DNA from: Acidimicrobiia bacterium | GTDB lineage: Bacteria; Actinomycetota; Acidimicrobiia; Acidimicrobiales; CAIXPF01 | Assembly: GCA_947476745.1 (NCBI GenBank) | Contig: CANJRG010000003.1 | Location: 62,001 to 126,000, forward strand | DNA: 64,000 nt | Direction of reading: 5' to 3' | Shown here: positions 42,770 through 52,602 of the stretch, one piece after another | Position numbering within the stretch: position 1 is the stretch's first letter | Layout of the letters: each line of letters opens with the position of its first letter | The notes under the pieces: model-generated | Databases searched by the model: none | Seen by the model: the letters and a program-made list of their open reading frames with translations, nothing else | What the model was told of the DNA's origin: nothing | Program-made: the position numbers and the translations under genes

Positions 42770-44929
42770 GTGGTTCTGCCCGAGCTCAGCGGCTCCTCCG
42801 GCCAGCGCGCGCCACGTGCGGGCCTGGTCGGCCGGGTGTTGGCCGGCCGGTACCGGCTCATGGCGCCGATCGGGGTGGGCGCGTCGGCCAGGGTCTATCT
42901 GGCTGACGACGTGCAGTTGCGCCGCCGGGTGGCGGTCAAGGTGCTGCATCCGGCGCTGGCCGCGGATCCCACGTTCCTGCGCCGCTTCCAGGCCGAGGCC
43001 CAGGCGGCCGCAGCACTGAACCATCCCCACGTCGTGGCGGTGTACGACTGGGGTCGTGACGCGGCCGCCGGCCAGGACGTCGGCTCGCTCGACGCCGTGC
43101 CGTTCCTGGTGACCGAGTACCTCGACGGCGGGAGCCTGCGGGGCATGCTCGACAGCGGTGACGGCTCTCGCGCCAGCCGACTGCTGTCGTTGTCGCAGAC
43201 GCTCGTGGTGGGTCTGCAGGTCTGCCGCGGGCTGCACTACGCCCACACCCGTGGTTTCGTGCACCGCGACATCAAGCCGGCCAACTTGCTCTTCGGCGAG
43301 GATCGCCGTCTTCGCATCGCCGATTTCGGCCTGGCCCGGGCGCTGGCCGAGGCGTCGTGGACCGAGCCCGAGGGCGTCGTGCTCGGCACGGCCCGCTACG
43401 TGTCGCCCGAGCAGGCGGCCGGATCGCCGTGCGACACCCGGAGCGACCTGTACTCGTTGGCCCTCGTGCTGGTGGAGTGCGTCACCGGCACGGTTCCCAA
43501 CACCGCCGACACCGCCGTGGCAACGCTGGCGTTGCGGGCCGGGCGGTCCATCGAGGCTGACACCGACACATTCGGGCCGCTGACCCCGCTCATCGAGGCC
43601 GCCGGCCGGGCCGATCCGGCGGAGCGGGCCGACGCCGCGCAGTTCGGGGCCGGCCTGATGGCCGCTGCCGAGGTGCTGCCCGCCCCAACCCTGCTGCCGC
43701 TGGCCCCGCCCCGTGTCTTCGCCGTGAGCGCCGATGCGGGGTCGCGCACCCGCCATCTCGCCGACGAGGTGGACCTGGCACCTGGCCGGGAGCCGGAGCC
43801 GGAGCCGGAGACCGAGTTGGGGCTGCCGGGTGACGGCTCGCTCGCCGTCCTCGGCCCGGTGGCGGTGACGCCGGCCGCCGGCCCGAACGCCGCCCGTGCG
43901 GCACCCGTGCCCGGGGGCAACGACTCGCCCGACGCGGCGGACTCCGACGAGTTGGCCACGGTTGAGGAAGATGATGACGATGATGCTGACGGGGCTGGCC
44001 GAATCCGGCGTCGCCGTCGGCCGCGCCTGCAGACCGTGTTCGTGGGTCTGCTGGTGCTGACGGCGCTGGGTCTGGCCGCCGTGTTGGGGGTGGGCCTGTT
44101 CGGCGCTCGGCTGTTGGGCCCGCCGCGCTACGCCGTCGAGAACGTCGTCGGACGCGACCTCGCCGAGGTGCGGCGCGCGGTGGCGGCATCGGGTCACGGC
44201 TGGATGCTGGAGGTCACCGAGGACCGGCGGGATGGGACGGCGCTCGACGAGGTCCTCTCCCAGGACCCGCCAGCCGGGGCCGAGCTGGAACGCGGCGGGG
44301 TGCTGCACCTGGTGCGCTCGCTGGGCAACACCCTGGTCACGGTGCCGGCGGTGGCGGGCAAAGCCTTCGACGACCCCGCGGTGGGGGCCTCGTTCACCGA
44401 GGCGTCGCTACTGATCCGGCGGGTCGACCGCCACGACGAGACGGTGCCGGCCGGCCAGATCCTCTCCGTAGGCGACAGCGGCCGCCCGGTCGAGAAGTTC
44501 AGCGAGGTCGAGGTCGTCGTCTCGTCCGGGCCGGTGCCGCGCACCCTGGACGACTACGGCAACCCGGCCCAGGACGCCGGCGCGGCCCGCGCAGCCCTCG
44601 TCGCCACCGGCCTGGTGGTCGAGACGGCCTCCGAGGCCAGCGAGAAGGTGGACAAGGGCAAGGTGATCCGTACCGAGCCGGCAGCGGGCAGCCGGGTCGC
44701 CAAGGGTTCGACGGTGCGGCTGGTGGTCTCCTCCGGTCCGCCCCTGATCACCGTGCCGAAGGTGTTCGGGATGACCGGACGGGCCGCGGAGGACTACCTG
44801 GTCGGTACCGGCTGGCGGGTGACGGGGATCGACGGGCCATCGTCGGGCATGGTCATCAGCACCGACCCCGAGGAAGGCCAGCAGCGGGTCAAGGGCTCGC
44901 CGATCCGCATCATCACCCGCAGTAACTGA
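42770..44929 (+). CDS. PASTA-domain Ser/Thr protein kinase (PknB-like)
   Basis: 719 residues. Cytosolic kinase domain with glycine loop GVGASARVYLA, Lys57 (AVKVL), HRD at 165-167 in HRDIKPANLL and DFG at 185-187. A linker of about 120 residues carries EPEPEPE and DDDDD runs, then the TM helix (about 421-445). The exterior has about four PASTA-type repeats, e.g. VKGSPIRII and SRVAKGSTVRLVVSSGP. PASTA domains sense muropeptides or lipid II in relatives. GTG 42770 with TACCGT 6 nt upstream (42758-42763). Confidence 0.94.
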   Translation: MVLPELSGSSGQRAPRAGLVGRVLAGRYRLMAPIGVGASARVYLADDVQLRRRVAVKVLHPALAADPTFLRRFQAEAQAAAALNHPHVVAVYDWGRDAAAGQDVGSLDAVPFLVTEYLDGGSLRGMLDSGDGSRASRLLSLSQTLVVGLQVCRGLHYAHTRGFVHRDIKPANLLFGEDRRLRIADFGLARALAEASWTEPEGVVLGTARYVSPEQAAGSPCDTRSDLYSLALVLVECVTGTVPNTADTAVATLALRAGRSIEADTDTFGPLTPLIEAAGRADPAERADAAQFGAGLMAAAEVLPAPTLLPLAPPRVFAVSADAGSRTRHLADEVDLAPGREPEPEPETELGLPGDGSLAVLGPVAVTPAAGPNAARAAPVPGGNDSPDAADSDELATVEEDDDDDADGAGRIRRRRRPRLQTVFVGLLVLTALGLAAVLGVGLFGARLLGPPRYAVENVVGRDLAEVRRAVAASGHGWMLEVTEDRRDGTALDEVLSQDPPAGAELERGGVLHLVRSLGNTLVTVPAVAGKAFDDPAVGASFTEASLLIRRVDRHDETVPAGQILSVGDSGRPVEKFSEVEVVVSSGPVPRTLDDYGNPAQDAGAARAALVATGLVVETASEASEKVDKGKVIRTEPAAGSRVAKGSTVRLVVSSGPPLITVPKVFGMTGRAAEDYLVGTGWRVTGIDGPSSGMVISTDPEEGQQRVKGSPIRIITRSN

Positions 44930-44936
44930 GCCGGTC

Positions 44937-44964
44937 GGCCGGGTCCGCCCACCCCGACCCGGCC
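44937..44964 (+). terminator. hairpin after the PASTA kinase gene
   Basis: Perfect 8-bp stem GGCCGGGT / ACCCGGCC with a 12-nt loop, 7 nt past the kinase stop and in the gap to the convergent SCP2 gene. No T-tract. Confidence 0.4.
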
Positions 44965-44991
44965 TGCGCTCCCCGGGTCCGGGTGGCCGGG

Positions 44992-45405
44992 TCAGTCCGC
45001 CGTGATGTCCTTGACCCGCTGGGTAACCTCGGCGGCAAGCGGGTCGGGCTGCAGGTTCGACGCCTGCAGCGCCATCAGCTTGGCCAGGTCACCCTCGATG
45101 CGGATCTTGCCGGCCATGAACGCCTGCATGGCAACTGCGGGGTCGGCGAGGGCGAACACCGAGCGTGCCGTGGCGTAGTCGGTGGTCACGGTCAGATCCG
45201 GCGATTCGAGGTGGCCGAGCTCGATGCGGGTGTCTTCGTGGCTGGTGTCGAGGTGGGCCTCGATGGTGCCGTCGGGGCCGTCGGTGATGACCTGGTTCAT
45301 CCGCAACGAGACCGGTGGAGGCGCCACCCGGCCCTCGTACTCGTCGCGGATGGCTCGTGCCGCGTCGATCCATGCTGCGGACAGGAACGGGAACTTGTCG
45401 CTCAC
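44992..45405 (-). CDS. SCP2 sterol-binding domain protein
   Basis: 137 residues, a single SCP2-type lipid-binding domain with the C-terminal FMAGKIRIEGDLAKLMAL motif. GTG 45405 is preferred over GTG 45414, because TAACGT (45418-45413) covers the latter and ends 7 nt before the former. Likely binds a lipid or acyl-CoA ligand; ligand unknown. Confidence 0.85.
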   Translation of the reverse strand: MSDKFPFLSAAWIDAARAIRDEYEGRVAPPPVSLRMNQVITDGPDGTIEAHLDTSHEDTRIELGHLESPDLTVTTDYATARSVFALADPAVAMQAFMAGKIRIEGDLAKLMALQASNLQPDPLAAEVTQRVKDITAD

Positions 45406-45501
45406 CCCGGTCACGTTACCGGCGCAGACCGGGGGAGCGGTCCCGCCGGAGGCCGCCGCGTCGTCCGAGCGGGCCCGGGCCACCCGGTAGGCTGAGCAGC
45501 C

Positions 45502-45804
45502 ATGCCTGCCCGCATATCCCGTGACGACGTCGCCCATGTCGCCCGTCTGGCGCTCCTCGAGCTGACCGAGGACGAACTCGAGCGCTACACCGAGCAACTC
45601 GGGGCCATCCTCGAGCACGCCGAGGACGTGGCGGCGCTCGATCTGGGCGACGTGGCGCCGCTGGCCCACCCGCTGTCGTTGCGCAACGTATTCCGCGACG
45701 ACGAGCCCGGAGCGGCGCTCGATCGGGACGAGGTGCTGGCCGAGGCCCCTGCGGCCGAGTCCGGCCGGTTCCGGGTCCCGGCCATCCTGGGGGAGGAGCC
45801 GTGA
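45502..45804 (+). CDS. gatC: Asp/Glu-tRNA amidotransferase subunit C
   Basis: 100 residues, the small stabilising subunit of GatCAB. Conserved [21 protein letters not shown] at the N-terminus and the C-terminal FRVPAIL. TAGGCT (45488-45493) lies 8 nt before ATG 45502, so the operon probably begins leaderless here. The stop overlaps gatA (GTGA). Confidence 0.95.
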   Translation: MPARISRDDVAHVARLALLELTEDELERYTEQLGAILEHAEDVAALDLGDVAPLAHPLSLRNVFRDDEPGAALDRDEVLAEAPAAESGRFRVPAILGEEP

Positions 45805-47231
45805 GCGCCACTGCGGTGGACATCGCCGCCGACGTGCGGGCCGGCCGTCGCTCGGCGCTCGACGTGGTCGAGGCCGCCCTGGCCGCCATCGCGGCCCGCG
45901 ACGGCGAGCTGAACGCCTTCAACACGGTCACCGCCGACCAGGCCCGGGCCGCTGCGGCTTCGATCGACGCCCGGGTCGCCGCCGGCGAGGACGTCGGCCC
46001 GCTGGCCGGGGTGCCGGTGGCGCTGAAGGACAACCTGTGCACCCGCGGCGTGCCGACCACCTGCAGCTCGAAGATCCTCGCCGGCTGGAAGCCGCCCTAT
46101 GACGCCACGGTGGTCGGCCGTCTGGTCGCCGCCGGGGCGATCATGGTGGGCAAGACCAACCTCGACGAGTTCGCCATGGGGTCCTCCACCGAGAACTCGG
46201 CTTTCGGGCCCACCCGCAACCCGCACGACCCGACCAGGGTCCCCGGCGGGTCCTCCGGCGGGAGTGCTGCGGCGGTGGCAGCCGGTTTCGTGCCGCTGTC
46301 ACTGGGTTCGGACACGGGTGGGTCGATCCGCCAGCCGGCGGCGCTGTGCGGGGTGGTCGGGGTCAAGCCGACCTACGGCCGGGTAAGTCGCTACGGCCTG
46401 GTGGCCTTCGCCTCGTCGTTGGATCAGATCGGGCCATTCGCCACGACGGTGGCCGATGCCGCCGCCTGTTACGACGTCATCGCCGGGTGGGACCCCTTCG
46501 ACTCCACGTCGATCCCCGAGCCGCTCGAGCCGACCTCGGCAGCCCTCGGCCGCGGGGTGCAGGGTCTGCGGGTCGGTGTGGTGAGCGAGATGACCTCCGA
46601 GGCCATGGGCATCGCCCCCGATGTGCTGGTCCGGGTCCGTGAGGCGGCCGACGCGCTCGCCGCGGCGGGTGCCACCGTCACGGAGGTGTCGGTCCCGGCC
46701 TGTGTCTACGGCCTGTCGGCCTATTACCTGATCGCCCCGGCCGAGGCGTCGTCCAACCTGGCCCGTTTCGACGGGGTCCGCTTCGGCCTGCGCGTCGATG
46801 CCCCCACCACGGCGGAGATGCAGCGGGCCACCCGTACCGCGGGGTTCGGTCCGGAGGTCAAGCGTCGCATCATGCTGGGTACCTACGCCCTGTGCGCCGG
46901 GTACTACGACGCCTACTACGGCAAGGCCCAGCGGGTGCGCCGGCTGATCCTCGAAGATTTCGAGCGAGCCTACGGCGAGGTCGACGTGCTGTTGTCACCG
47001 ACCTCGCCGACCACCGCGTTCCCGCTCGGGGCCAAGACCACCGATCCTCTGACCATGTACCTCAATGACGTGTGCACCATCCCGTCCAACCTCGCCGGCC
47101 ACCCGGCGCTGTCCGTACCGTTTGGTACGGGATCGGACGGCATGCCGGTCGGGGTGCAGTTGATGGGCCCGGCGTTGTCCGAATCATTGCTGTTCCAGGT
47201 TGCCGCGGTGTTGGAGGCGAGCAGTTCATGA
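45801..47231 (+). CDS. gatA: Asp/Glu-tRNA amidotransferase subunit A
   Basis: Amidase subunit releasing ammonia from glutamine. 476 residues of the amidase signature family. The Ser-cisSer-Lys triad is visible: Lys in VALKDNLC, Ser in [10 protein letters not shown], Ser in [15 protein letters not shown] start overlaps the gatC stop and ATGA links it to gatB. Confidence 0.97.
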   Translation: MSATAVDIAADVRAGRRSALDVVEAALAAIAARDGELNAFNTVTADQARAAAASIDARVAAGEDVGPLAGVPVALKDNLCTRGVPTTCSSKILAGWKPPYDATVVGRLVAAGAIMVGKTNLDEFAMGSSTENSAFGPTRNPHDPTRVPGGSSGGSAAAVAAGFVPLSLGSDTGGSIRQPAALCGVVGVKPTYGRVSRYGLVAFASSLDQIGPFATTVADAAACYDVIAGWDPFDSTSIPEPLEPTSAALGRGVQGLRVGVVSEMTSEAMGIAPDVLVRVREAADALAAAGATVTEVSVPACVYGLSAYYLIAPAEASSNLARFDGVRFGLRVDAPTTAEMQRATRTAGFGPEVKRRIMLGTYALCAGYYDAYYGKAQRVRRLILEDFERAYGEVDVLLSPTSPTTAFPLGAKTTDPLTMYLNDVCTIPSNLAGHPALSVPFGTGSDGMPVGVQLMGPALSESLLFQVAAVLEASSS

Positions 47232-48670
47232 GCGAGACCACGTGGGAGACCGTCATCGGCCTGGAGGTCCATGCCGAGCTGGCGACGAGGACCAAGCTGT
47301 TCTCCGGGGCGTTGAACCATTTCGGGTCCGAGCCCAATACCAACGTCGACCCGGTGTCGTTGGGCCTGCCCGGTTCCTTGCCGGTGCTCAACCGCGCCGC
47401 GGTGGAGCTGGCCATACGGGTCGGTCTGGCGCTGCACTGCGAGATCCGTCCGAGCGTGTTCGCCCGGAAGAACTACTTCTACCCGGACATGCCGAAGGAC
47501 TTCCAGATCTCCCAGTACGACCAGCCGATCGATCTCGGCGGCTGGCTGGAGCTGCCCGAGGGCAAGCGCATCGGCATCACCCGGGCGCATCTCGAGGAGG
47601 ACACCGGCAAGAACACCCACGTCGGTGGATCCGGTCGTATCGGCGGCGCCGACTATTCCCTCATCGACTACAACCGCGCCGGCGTGCCGCTGCTGGAGAT
47701 CGTCTCCGAGCCCGATCTGCGTTCTGCCGACGAGGCCCGGGCCTACGTCGGGGAGTTGCGGGCCATCCTGGTGGCCATCGGCGCCTCCGACGGCAAGATG
47801 GAGGAGGGCTCGCTGCGGGTCGACTGCAACGTGTCGGTCCGCCGTCCCGGTGAGCCCTTCGGCACCCGTTGCGAGATCAAGAACGTCAACTCGTTGCGTT
47901 CGCTGGGCCGGGCGGTGGACTACGAGACCCGCCGGCAGATCGACCTGATCGAAGCGGGCGACAAGGTCCGCCAGGAGACCCGTCACTGGGACGAGAACGG
48001 CGGGCGGACAACGCCGGGCCGGTCCAAGGAGAACAGCGAGGACTACCGCTACTTCCCCGAGCCCGATCTGGTTCCCGTGGTGCCCGATCCGGCCTGGATC
48101 GAGGAGATCCGCGCCGCCCTGCCGCGTCTGCCGGCCGAGCGTCGCCACGACCTGGCGGCAGCTGCCGGGTTGACCCCCACCGATCTCACGGTGATCGTGG
48201 CTGTCGACCGCGGGGCCGATGCGACGGCGCTCGAGGCCATCGCCGCCGGTGCCGATGCAGTCCGGGTACTGACCCACATCGAGCACAACCTGGCCGTCGA
48301 GGGCGCCGATGCCCTCAGCGGCTCGACCCTGGCCGCGCTGGTGGGGATGGAGACCTCTGGGGCGCTGACCGCCACTCAGGCCAAGACCGTGCTCGCCGAG
48401 CTGGTGACGTTGGCGGTATCGGGGGTCCAGGGCGATCCGGCCGCGGTCGCCGCGGCCAAGGGCTTCGAGGCCATGAACACCGGAGCGTTCGACGCCGCGG
48501 TGGATGCGGTCATCGCCGACAATGCCGAGGAGTGGGAGCGTTTCAAGGCCGGCGACCCCAAGGAACGGGGGAAGCTGACCGGCTTCTTCGTCGGCAAGGT
48601 CATGAAGTCCACCAAGGGCCAGGCCGACGGCAAGGCGGTCACCGCGGCCCTGCTGTCCCGAGCCGGCTGA
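47228..48670 (+). CDS. gatB: Asp/Glu-tRNA amidotransferase subunit B
   Basis: tRNA-binding kinase/amidotransferase subunit of GatCAB, 480 residues. Motifs: [64 protein letters not shown] and the C-terminal tail domain (FFVGKVMK). Its ATG overlaps the gatA stop. Presence of GatCAB suggests Gln-tRNA or Asn-tRNA is formed by amidation here. Confidence 0.97.
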   Translation: MSETTWETVIGLEVHAELATRTKLFSGALNHFGSEPNTNVDPVSLGLPGSLPVLNRAAVELAIRVGLALHCEIRPSVFARKNYFYPDMPKDFQISQYDQPIDLGGWLELPEGKRIGITRAHLEEDTGKNTHVGGSGRIGGADYSLIDYNRAGVPLLEIVSEPDLRSADEARAYVGELRAILVAIGASDGKMEEGSLRVDCNVSVRRPGEPFGTRCEIKNVNSLRSLGRAVDYETRRQIDLIEAGDKVRQETRHWDENGGRTTPGRSKENSEDYRYFPEPDLVPVVPDPAWIEEIRAALPRLPAERRHDLAAAAGLTPTDLTVIVAVDRGADATALEAIAAGADAVRVLTHIEHNLAVEGADALSGSTLAALVGMETSGALTATQAKTVLAELVTLAVSGVQGDPAAVAAAKGFEAMNTGAFDAAVDAVIADNAEEWERFKAGDPKERGKLTGFFVGKVMKSTKGQADGKAVTAALLSRAG

Positions 48671-48681
48671 GCGGGTTGGTC

Positions 48682-48930
48682 ATGGCCCGAGCCGCGTCCG
48701 ACTCCGTTTCCCCCAGGTCCCATCGTCGACGGCGCTGGCTGCCCACCTGGAACGAGCTGCTGGTCGTCGTGGTGGCCGTCACACTCGGGGCGCTGGCGGC
48801 ATGGCTGATCCGACCGGGCGGGCCGATCGACCTCGGCATGGGACCGGCCGCGGTCCCGGCGAGTCCGGTGTCGTCGCAGCCGTCTGGGTCGGCGATGTCG
48901 GCGATGTCGGCGATCGGCGGGCCGAACTAG
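48682..48930 (+). CDS. small membrane protein after gatB
   Basis: 82 residues from ATG 48682. A basic N-terminus (SHRRRRWLPTWNE), one TM helix (LLVVVVAVTLGALAAWLI) and a Gly/Pro/Ser/Met tail with an SAMSAMSAI repeat. Not recognised. It starts 11 bp after gatB. Its TAG stop forms the first three bases of the -10-like TAGCCT before the next gene. Confidence 0.55.
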   Translation: MARAASDSVSPRSHRRRRWLPTWNELLVVVVAVTLGALAAWLIRPGGPIDLGMGPAAVPASPVSSQPSGSAMSAMSAIGGPN

Positions 48931-48941
48931 CCTGCGGCGCC

Positions 48942-49676
48942 GTGACCCAGCACGTCGAGCAGTCCAGCACGTCCGCCGATCCGTTGTCCGCCGCCGTCGA
49001 ACATCGCCAGACGCGATATGCCCCGCTGCCGGGCAGCACGGAGATCCTCCTGGTGCGCCACGGCGAGTCTGCGCCGTTCAAGCCGGGTCAACCGTTCGCG
49101 TTGCTCGACGGTCACGGCGATCCGCCGCTGGCCCCCGGCGGGGTGGCCCAGGCCGAGGCCGTAGGCCGGCGGCTGTCCACAGAGGAGATCCATGCGATCT
49201 ACGTGACCTCGTTGCAGCGCACCCATCAGACGGCGGCCCCGTTGGTGTCGGCACTCGGCCTGACCCCCCGGGTCGAGCCGGAGCTTCGCGAGATTTTCCT
49301 GGGCGAGTGGGAGGGTGGCCGGCTGCGCCAGATGGCGGCGGAGAACCACCCGACCTACCTGAGCATGCAGCAACAGCAGGACTGGGGCGTCATCCCGGGT
49401 GCCGAGTCCTTCGCGGTGCTGACGCGGCGCTGTGTCGCCGCCATCGGGCGGATCCATGCTGCGCATCCCGACGAACGGGTGGCGGTGGTGGTGCACGGCG
49501 GGGTCATCGGGGCCTTGTGCGCCCATGCCACCGGGGCTCGTCCGTTCGCCTTCAACGGCGCCGACAACGGATCGATCCATCACCTCGTGGTGCTCGGTGC
49601 CGAATGGAAGCTCCGCTGCTTCAACGACACCTCCCATCTCGGCGGGTTCAGCTCCGCCGGTCAGGCCATGACCTGA
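48942..49676 (+). CDS. histidine phosphatase (phosphoglycerate mutase-like)
   Basis: 244 residues, histidine phosphatase superfamily. The phospho-accepting RHG motif is in ILLVRHGES. The second His is in VVVHGGVIG and the family block SLQRTHQTA is present. The first ~30 residues are a variable lead. GTG 48942 has TAGCCT (48928-48933) 8 nt upstream. Substrate unknown. Confidence 0.87.
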   Translation: MTQHVEQSSTSADPLSAAVEHRQTRYAPLPGSTEILLVRHGESAPFKPGQPFALLDGHGDPPLAPGGVAQAEAVGRRLSTEEIHAIYVTSLQRTHQTAAPLVSALGLTPRVEPELREIFLGEWEGGRLRQMAAENHPTYLSMQQQQDWGVIPGAESFAVLTRRCVAAIGRIHAAHPDERVAVVVHGGVIGALCAHATGARPFAFNGADNGSIHHLVVLGAEWKLRCFNDTSHLGGFSSAGQAMT

Positions 49677-49691
49677 CGGGACGCGCTCCCG

Positions 49692-49739
49692 GCCGACCGC
49701 CGGCTGGGCCGACCGCCGGCTGGGCCGACCGCCGGCCAG
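49692..49739. repeat. 16-bp tandem repeat, 3 copies
   Basis: GCCGACCGCCGGCTGG at 49692 and 49708, and a third copy at 49724 with two changes at its end. It lies between the convergent phosphatase and MATE genes. Confidence 0.95.
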
Positions 49740-49747
49740 GGTCCTGC

Positions 49748-51052
49748 TCAGCGGACCGCGCCGGTCACCAGCCAGCGGTCGCCGTCGAAGCGGCGTTGCA
49801 GCACCAGCCACCGGGTGGCCATGAACAGCAGCAACGCACCCCACAACCAACCGAGCCCGGCCCCGGTGACGCCGACCGCAACCGCGCAGGGGGCGTAACC
49901 GAGGAACGCCACGGCCATGGCTCGGGCCAGGAACCGTTCGTCGCCGGCACCGATGAGGATGCCGTCGAGGGCGAAGACCAACCCGTTCAGCGGCTGCATG
50001 GCGGCCACGAACAGCAGCGAGAACCCGGTGAGCGCCACCACCGCGTCGTCGTTGCTGAACAGCGCGGCCACGGGCGTCCGCCCGGCCAGCAGGACCACGG
50101 CGAATAGGACCCCGGCCCACAGTGACAGCCGCAGCGCGCTGCGCCCGACGCGGCGGGCGCCGTCGGCGTCGCCCGCACCGAGCGCGTGGCCGACGAGGGA
50201 CTGGGCGGCGATGGCCAACGCATCGAGGGCCAGGGCCAGCAGGGTCCAGATCTGGAAGGCGACCTCGTAGGCCGCCACCTCGGTGGTGCCCAGCCGGGTG
50301 GCGACGGCCACGCCCACCAGGAGCGACCCGCGCAGGGCGGCGGTTCGTACCAGCAGGTGCAGCCCGACCACGAGCAGGCGGACGACGCGGGCGGGGATGA
50401 AGCGCAGCTCGGCCCCCAGTCCGTGGGCCGCGCCGACGACCTTCACGACATAGACCAAGCCGGCGACGTACTGGGCGAGGACCGTGGCGAGAGCGGAGGC
50501 ACCGATACCGCGACCGAAACCGACGATGAGCACCCATTCCAGCACCCCGTTGCCCACCGCGGTCACCCCGGCGATCAGCAGCGGGGTGCGAGTGTCGCGG
50601 CTGCCCCGTAGGTAGCCGACCCCTGCCAACGACACCAGCAGCGGGGGCAGCCCGAACAGGCTGATCCGCAGGTACGTCCATGCCTCGGTGGCCACCGCTC
50701 CGTCGGCGCCGAGCAGGCTGATCATCGCCGGGCCCGACACCCAGCCGGCGCCCGCGAGGATCACGCCGACCACGCCGGCCAACCACAGCCCCTGCACGGC
50801 CTGGCCGGCGGCGTCGCGTTGCTCGCCCGCGCCGAGCAGGCGCGATACCGCGGCCGTGGTGCCGTAGGCCAGGAACAGGAAGACCGAGAAGCCGGTGAGC
50901 AGGATGGCCGAGGCCACCGACAACCCGGCCAGCGACTCGGTGCCGAGCCGTCCGACGATGGCGGTGTCGGTGAGCAGGTAGAGCGGCTCGGCGATGAGCG
51001 CGCCAAGGGCGGGCACGGCCAGGCGCAGCAGTTCGCGATCGTCGGCCCTCAT
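49748..51052 (-). CDS. MATE-family efflux transporter (DinF/NorM type)
   Basis: 434 residues, about 12 membrane helices in two MATE halves, each starting with helices rich in Leu/Val; AEPLYLLTDTAIVGRLGTESLAG is typical of helix 1-2. Cation-coupled drug or metabolite exporter; substrate unknown. ATG 51052 is used; GTG 51058 is possible. No clear ribosome-binding site. Confidence 0.9.
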   Translation of the reverse strand: MRADDRELLRLAVPALGALIAEPLYLLTDTAIVGRLGTESLAGLSVASAILLTGFSVFLFLAYGTTAAVSRLLGAGEQRDAAGQAVQGLWLAGVVGVILAGAGWVSGPAMISLLGADGAVATEAWTYLRISLFGLPPLLVSLAGVGYLRGSRDTRTPLLIAGVTAVGNGVLEWVLIVGFGRGIGASALATVLAQYVAGLVYVVKVVGAAHGLGAELRFIPARVVRLLVVGLHLLVRTAALRGSLLVGVAVATRLGTTEVAAYEVAFQIWTLLALALDALAIAAQSLVGHALGAGDADGARRVGRSALRLSLWAGVLFAVVLLAGRTPVAALFSNDDAVVALTGFSLLFVAAMQPLNGLVFALDGILIGAGDERFLARAMAVAFLGYAPCAVAVGVTGAGLGWLWGALLLFMATRWLVLQRRFDGDRWLVTGAVR

Positions 51053-51077
51053 CGGCACCGGGTGCGTGACCGGGTGC

Positions 51078-51983
51078 TCAGCCGTTGGCCTGCCCGTAGG
51101 GCCCGACGATCTCCGCGGCGAGCAACGCGTGGTTGGCGTCGACGTCGTTCTGGTGGCAGGCCGAGGACATGATCACCGTCTCGGCGCCGGCGTCGAGGTA
51201 TTCCTGGAGCCGCGCCCGCACCTCGTCGGGGGTGCCGGCGAGGGCATAGCGGTCCACCAGCTTGGAGAAGTCCTGGGCGTACTGCTTGGACAGCCGTTCG
51301 ATGCAACGGCGTCGGGCCTCGTCGCCGTCCTCGTGCACCGTGGCGAAAATGAACAGCCCGGGCCGGATCGGGGTGTCCCGTTCGGCGTTGATGCGCTCGA
51401 GGCTCGAGGCCAGCTGCTCGGGGGTGTACATGTACGGCAACCAGCCGTCGGCGTAGCGGGCGGCCCGCCGCATGGCCACCTCCTGGCGGCCGGCCACCCA
51501 GATGGGCGGGTGCGGCTGCTGTACCGGCGGCGGGTCGATGGTGACGCCGTGCAGGGTGTTGAAGCGGCCCTCGAAGTCGACGTTGCGTTCGGTCCACAGC
51601 CGCTTGAGCAGGCCCAACGCCTCGTCGGTGCGGGCTCCGCGCTCCTTGAGGGGGATGCCGCAGGCCTCGAACTCGTGGGCGATCTCGCCGCCGACACCGA
51701 TACCGAAGTGGTAGCGGCCCTCGGAGGCGACATCGAGTGAGGCCACCAGCTTGGCCAGCAGCGCGGCAGGGTAGAGCGGTACCAGCACGATCGTCGACAT
51801 CAGCTTGATACGGCTGGTGGCCCCGGCGGCGGTGGCCAGGGAGATGAGGCTGTTGGACACGGCGACGTTGAAGCTGACGTGCTCGCCCACGGCGAGGAAG
51901 TCGAAGCCCATGGCCTCGAGCTGCTGCGCCTGCTCCTTGACGCCTCCGACTCGGCTCAATGCGATGCCGAACTCAATGGTCAT
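51078..51983 (-). CDS. LLM-class F420-dependent oxidoreductase
   Basis: 301 residues, luciferase-like TIM barrel of the actinobacterial F420 group: GFDFLAVGEHVSFNVAVSN, LYPAALLAKLVASLDVASEGR, GIGVGGE, PPIWVAGR and DGWLPYMYTPEQL. Cofactor assignment is by family. GGGAG is present before the ATG, although 10 nt away. The substrate is unknown. Confidence 0.87.
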   Translation of the reverse strand: MTIEFGIALSRVGGVKEQAQQLEAMGFDFLAVGEHVSFNVAVSNSLISLATAAGATSRIKLMSTIVLVPLYPAALLAKLVASLDVASEGRYHFGIGVGGEIAHEFEACGIPLKERGARTDEALGLLKRLWTERNVDFEGRFNTLHGVTIDPPPVQQPHPPIWVAGRQEVAMRRAARYADGWLPYMYTPEQLASSLERINAERDTPIRPGLFIFATVHEDGDEARRRCIERLSKQYAQDFSKLVDRYALAGTPDEVRARLQEYLDAGAETVIMSSACHQNDVDANHALLAAEIVGPYGQANG

Positions 51984-52088
51984 GATGGTCGGTCTCCCTG
52001 GTACGGCCGCCGGGTGCAGCGGTTGTCGCTGCCCATGATGACCGACCGGGCAGCGGCGGTGTGTGCTGCACCGCCGCGGACGGGGCGT

Positions 52089-52514
52089 TCAGAACCCGGT
52101 GCGCAGCCAGTCCGCCTGGGGCTTGGTCGGGGTGATGACCAGCAGTACCCGCTCGTCCCGGCGCAGCTCGTCGAGCAGCTCCTCGCGGCTCTGAGCGCCG
52201 CGGCCGTGTTTGGCCCGGATGCGGGCGAAGCGTTCGACGCCGGCCTCGACGTCCTCCTCGATGGTCACGGTCCCGTCCACGACGAGGTAGCGGAAGCCCA
52301 CCGAGTCGTCCACGACGAGCTGCACCGTGGGGTTGTCGCGGAAGATGCGGTACTTGGCACGTCCCTTGGTGGTGGACACGTAGAACGTGCCGTCCTCCCA
52401 CAGGAACCAGTTCGGGGTGCCATGGGGCCGGCCGTCGCGACGCAGCCCGATGACGATGGCATTGCGTGCTTCGGCCAGGAAGGCGTCCATGGCTGCGGTG
52501 ACGTCGTCGCTCAT
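52089..52514 (-). CDS. PNPOx-like, probably F420-dependent protein
   Basis: 141 residues, one split-barrel domain of the pyridoxamine 5'-phosphate oxidase superfamily: RRDGRPHGTPNWFLWEDGTFYVSTTKGRAKYRIFRDNP and VTIEEDVEAGVERFARIRAKHGRG match the F420-binding (FDOR-B) branch. TACGGT (52528-52523) lies 8 nt before ATG 52514, a leaderless layout. Confidence 0.85.
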   Translation of the reverse strand: MSDDVTAAMDAFLAEARNAIVIGLRRDGRPHGTPNWFLWEDGTFYVSTTKGRAKYRIFRDNPTVQLVVDDSVGFRYLVVDGTVTIEEDVEAGVERFARIRAKHGRGAQSREELLDELRRDERVLLVITPTKPQADWLRTGF

Positions 52515-52602
52515 GGACGGTCACCGTAGCGGTTGCCCGGCCGCCCGGGGCCAGCCACCGGGCCAACCAACGCGGCGGCCACGGGCCAGGCCCGGCCGGT
52601 GT

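Noticed and set aside
47113-47130. Inverted repeat CCGTACC-GTTT-GGTACGG
   Set aside because: It lies inside gatA coding sequence (SVPFGTG region) with conserved residues; it is a codon effect rather than an operator.
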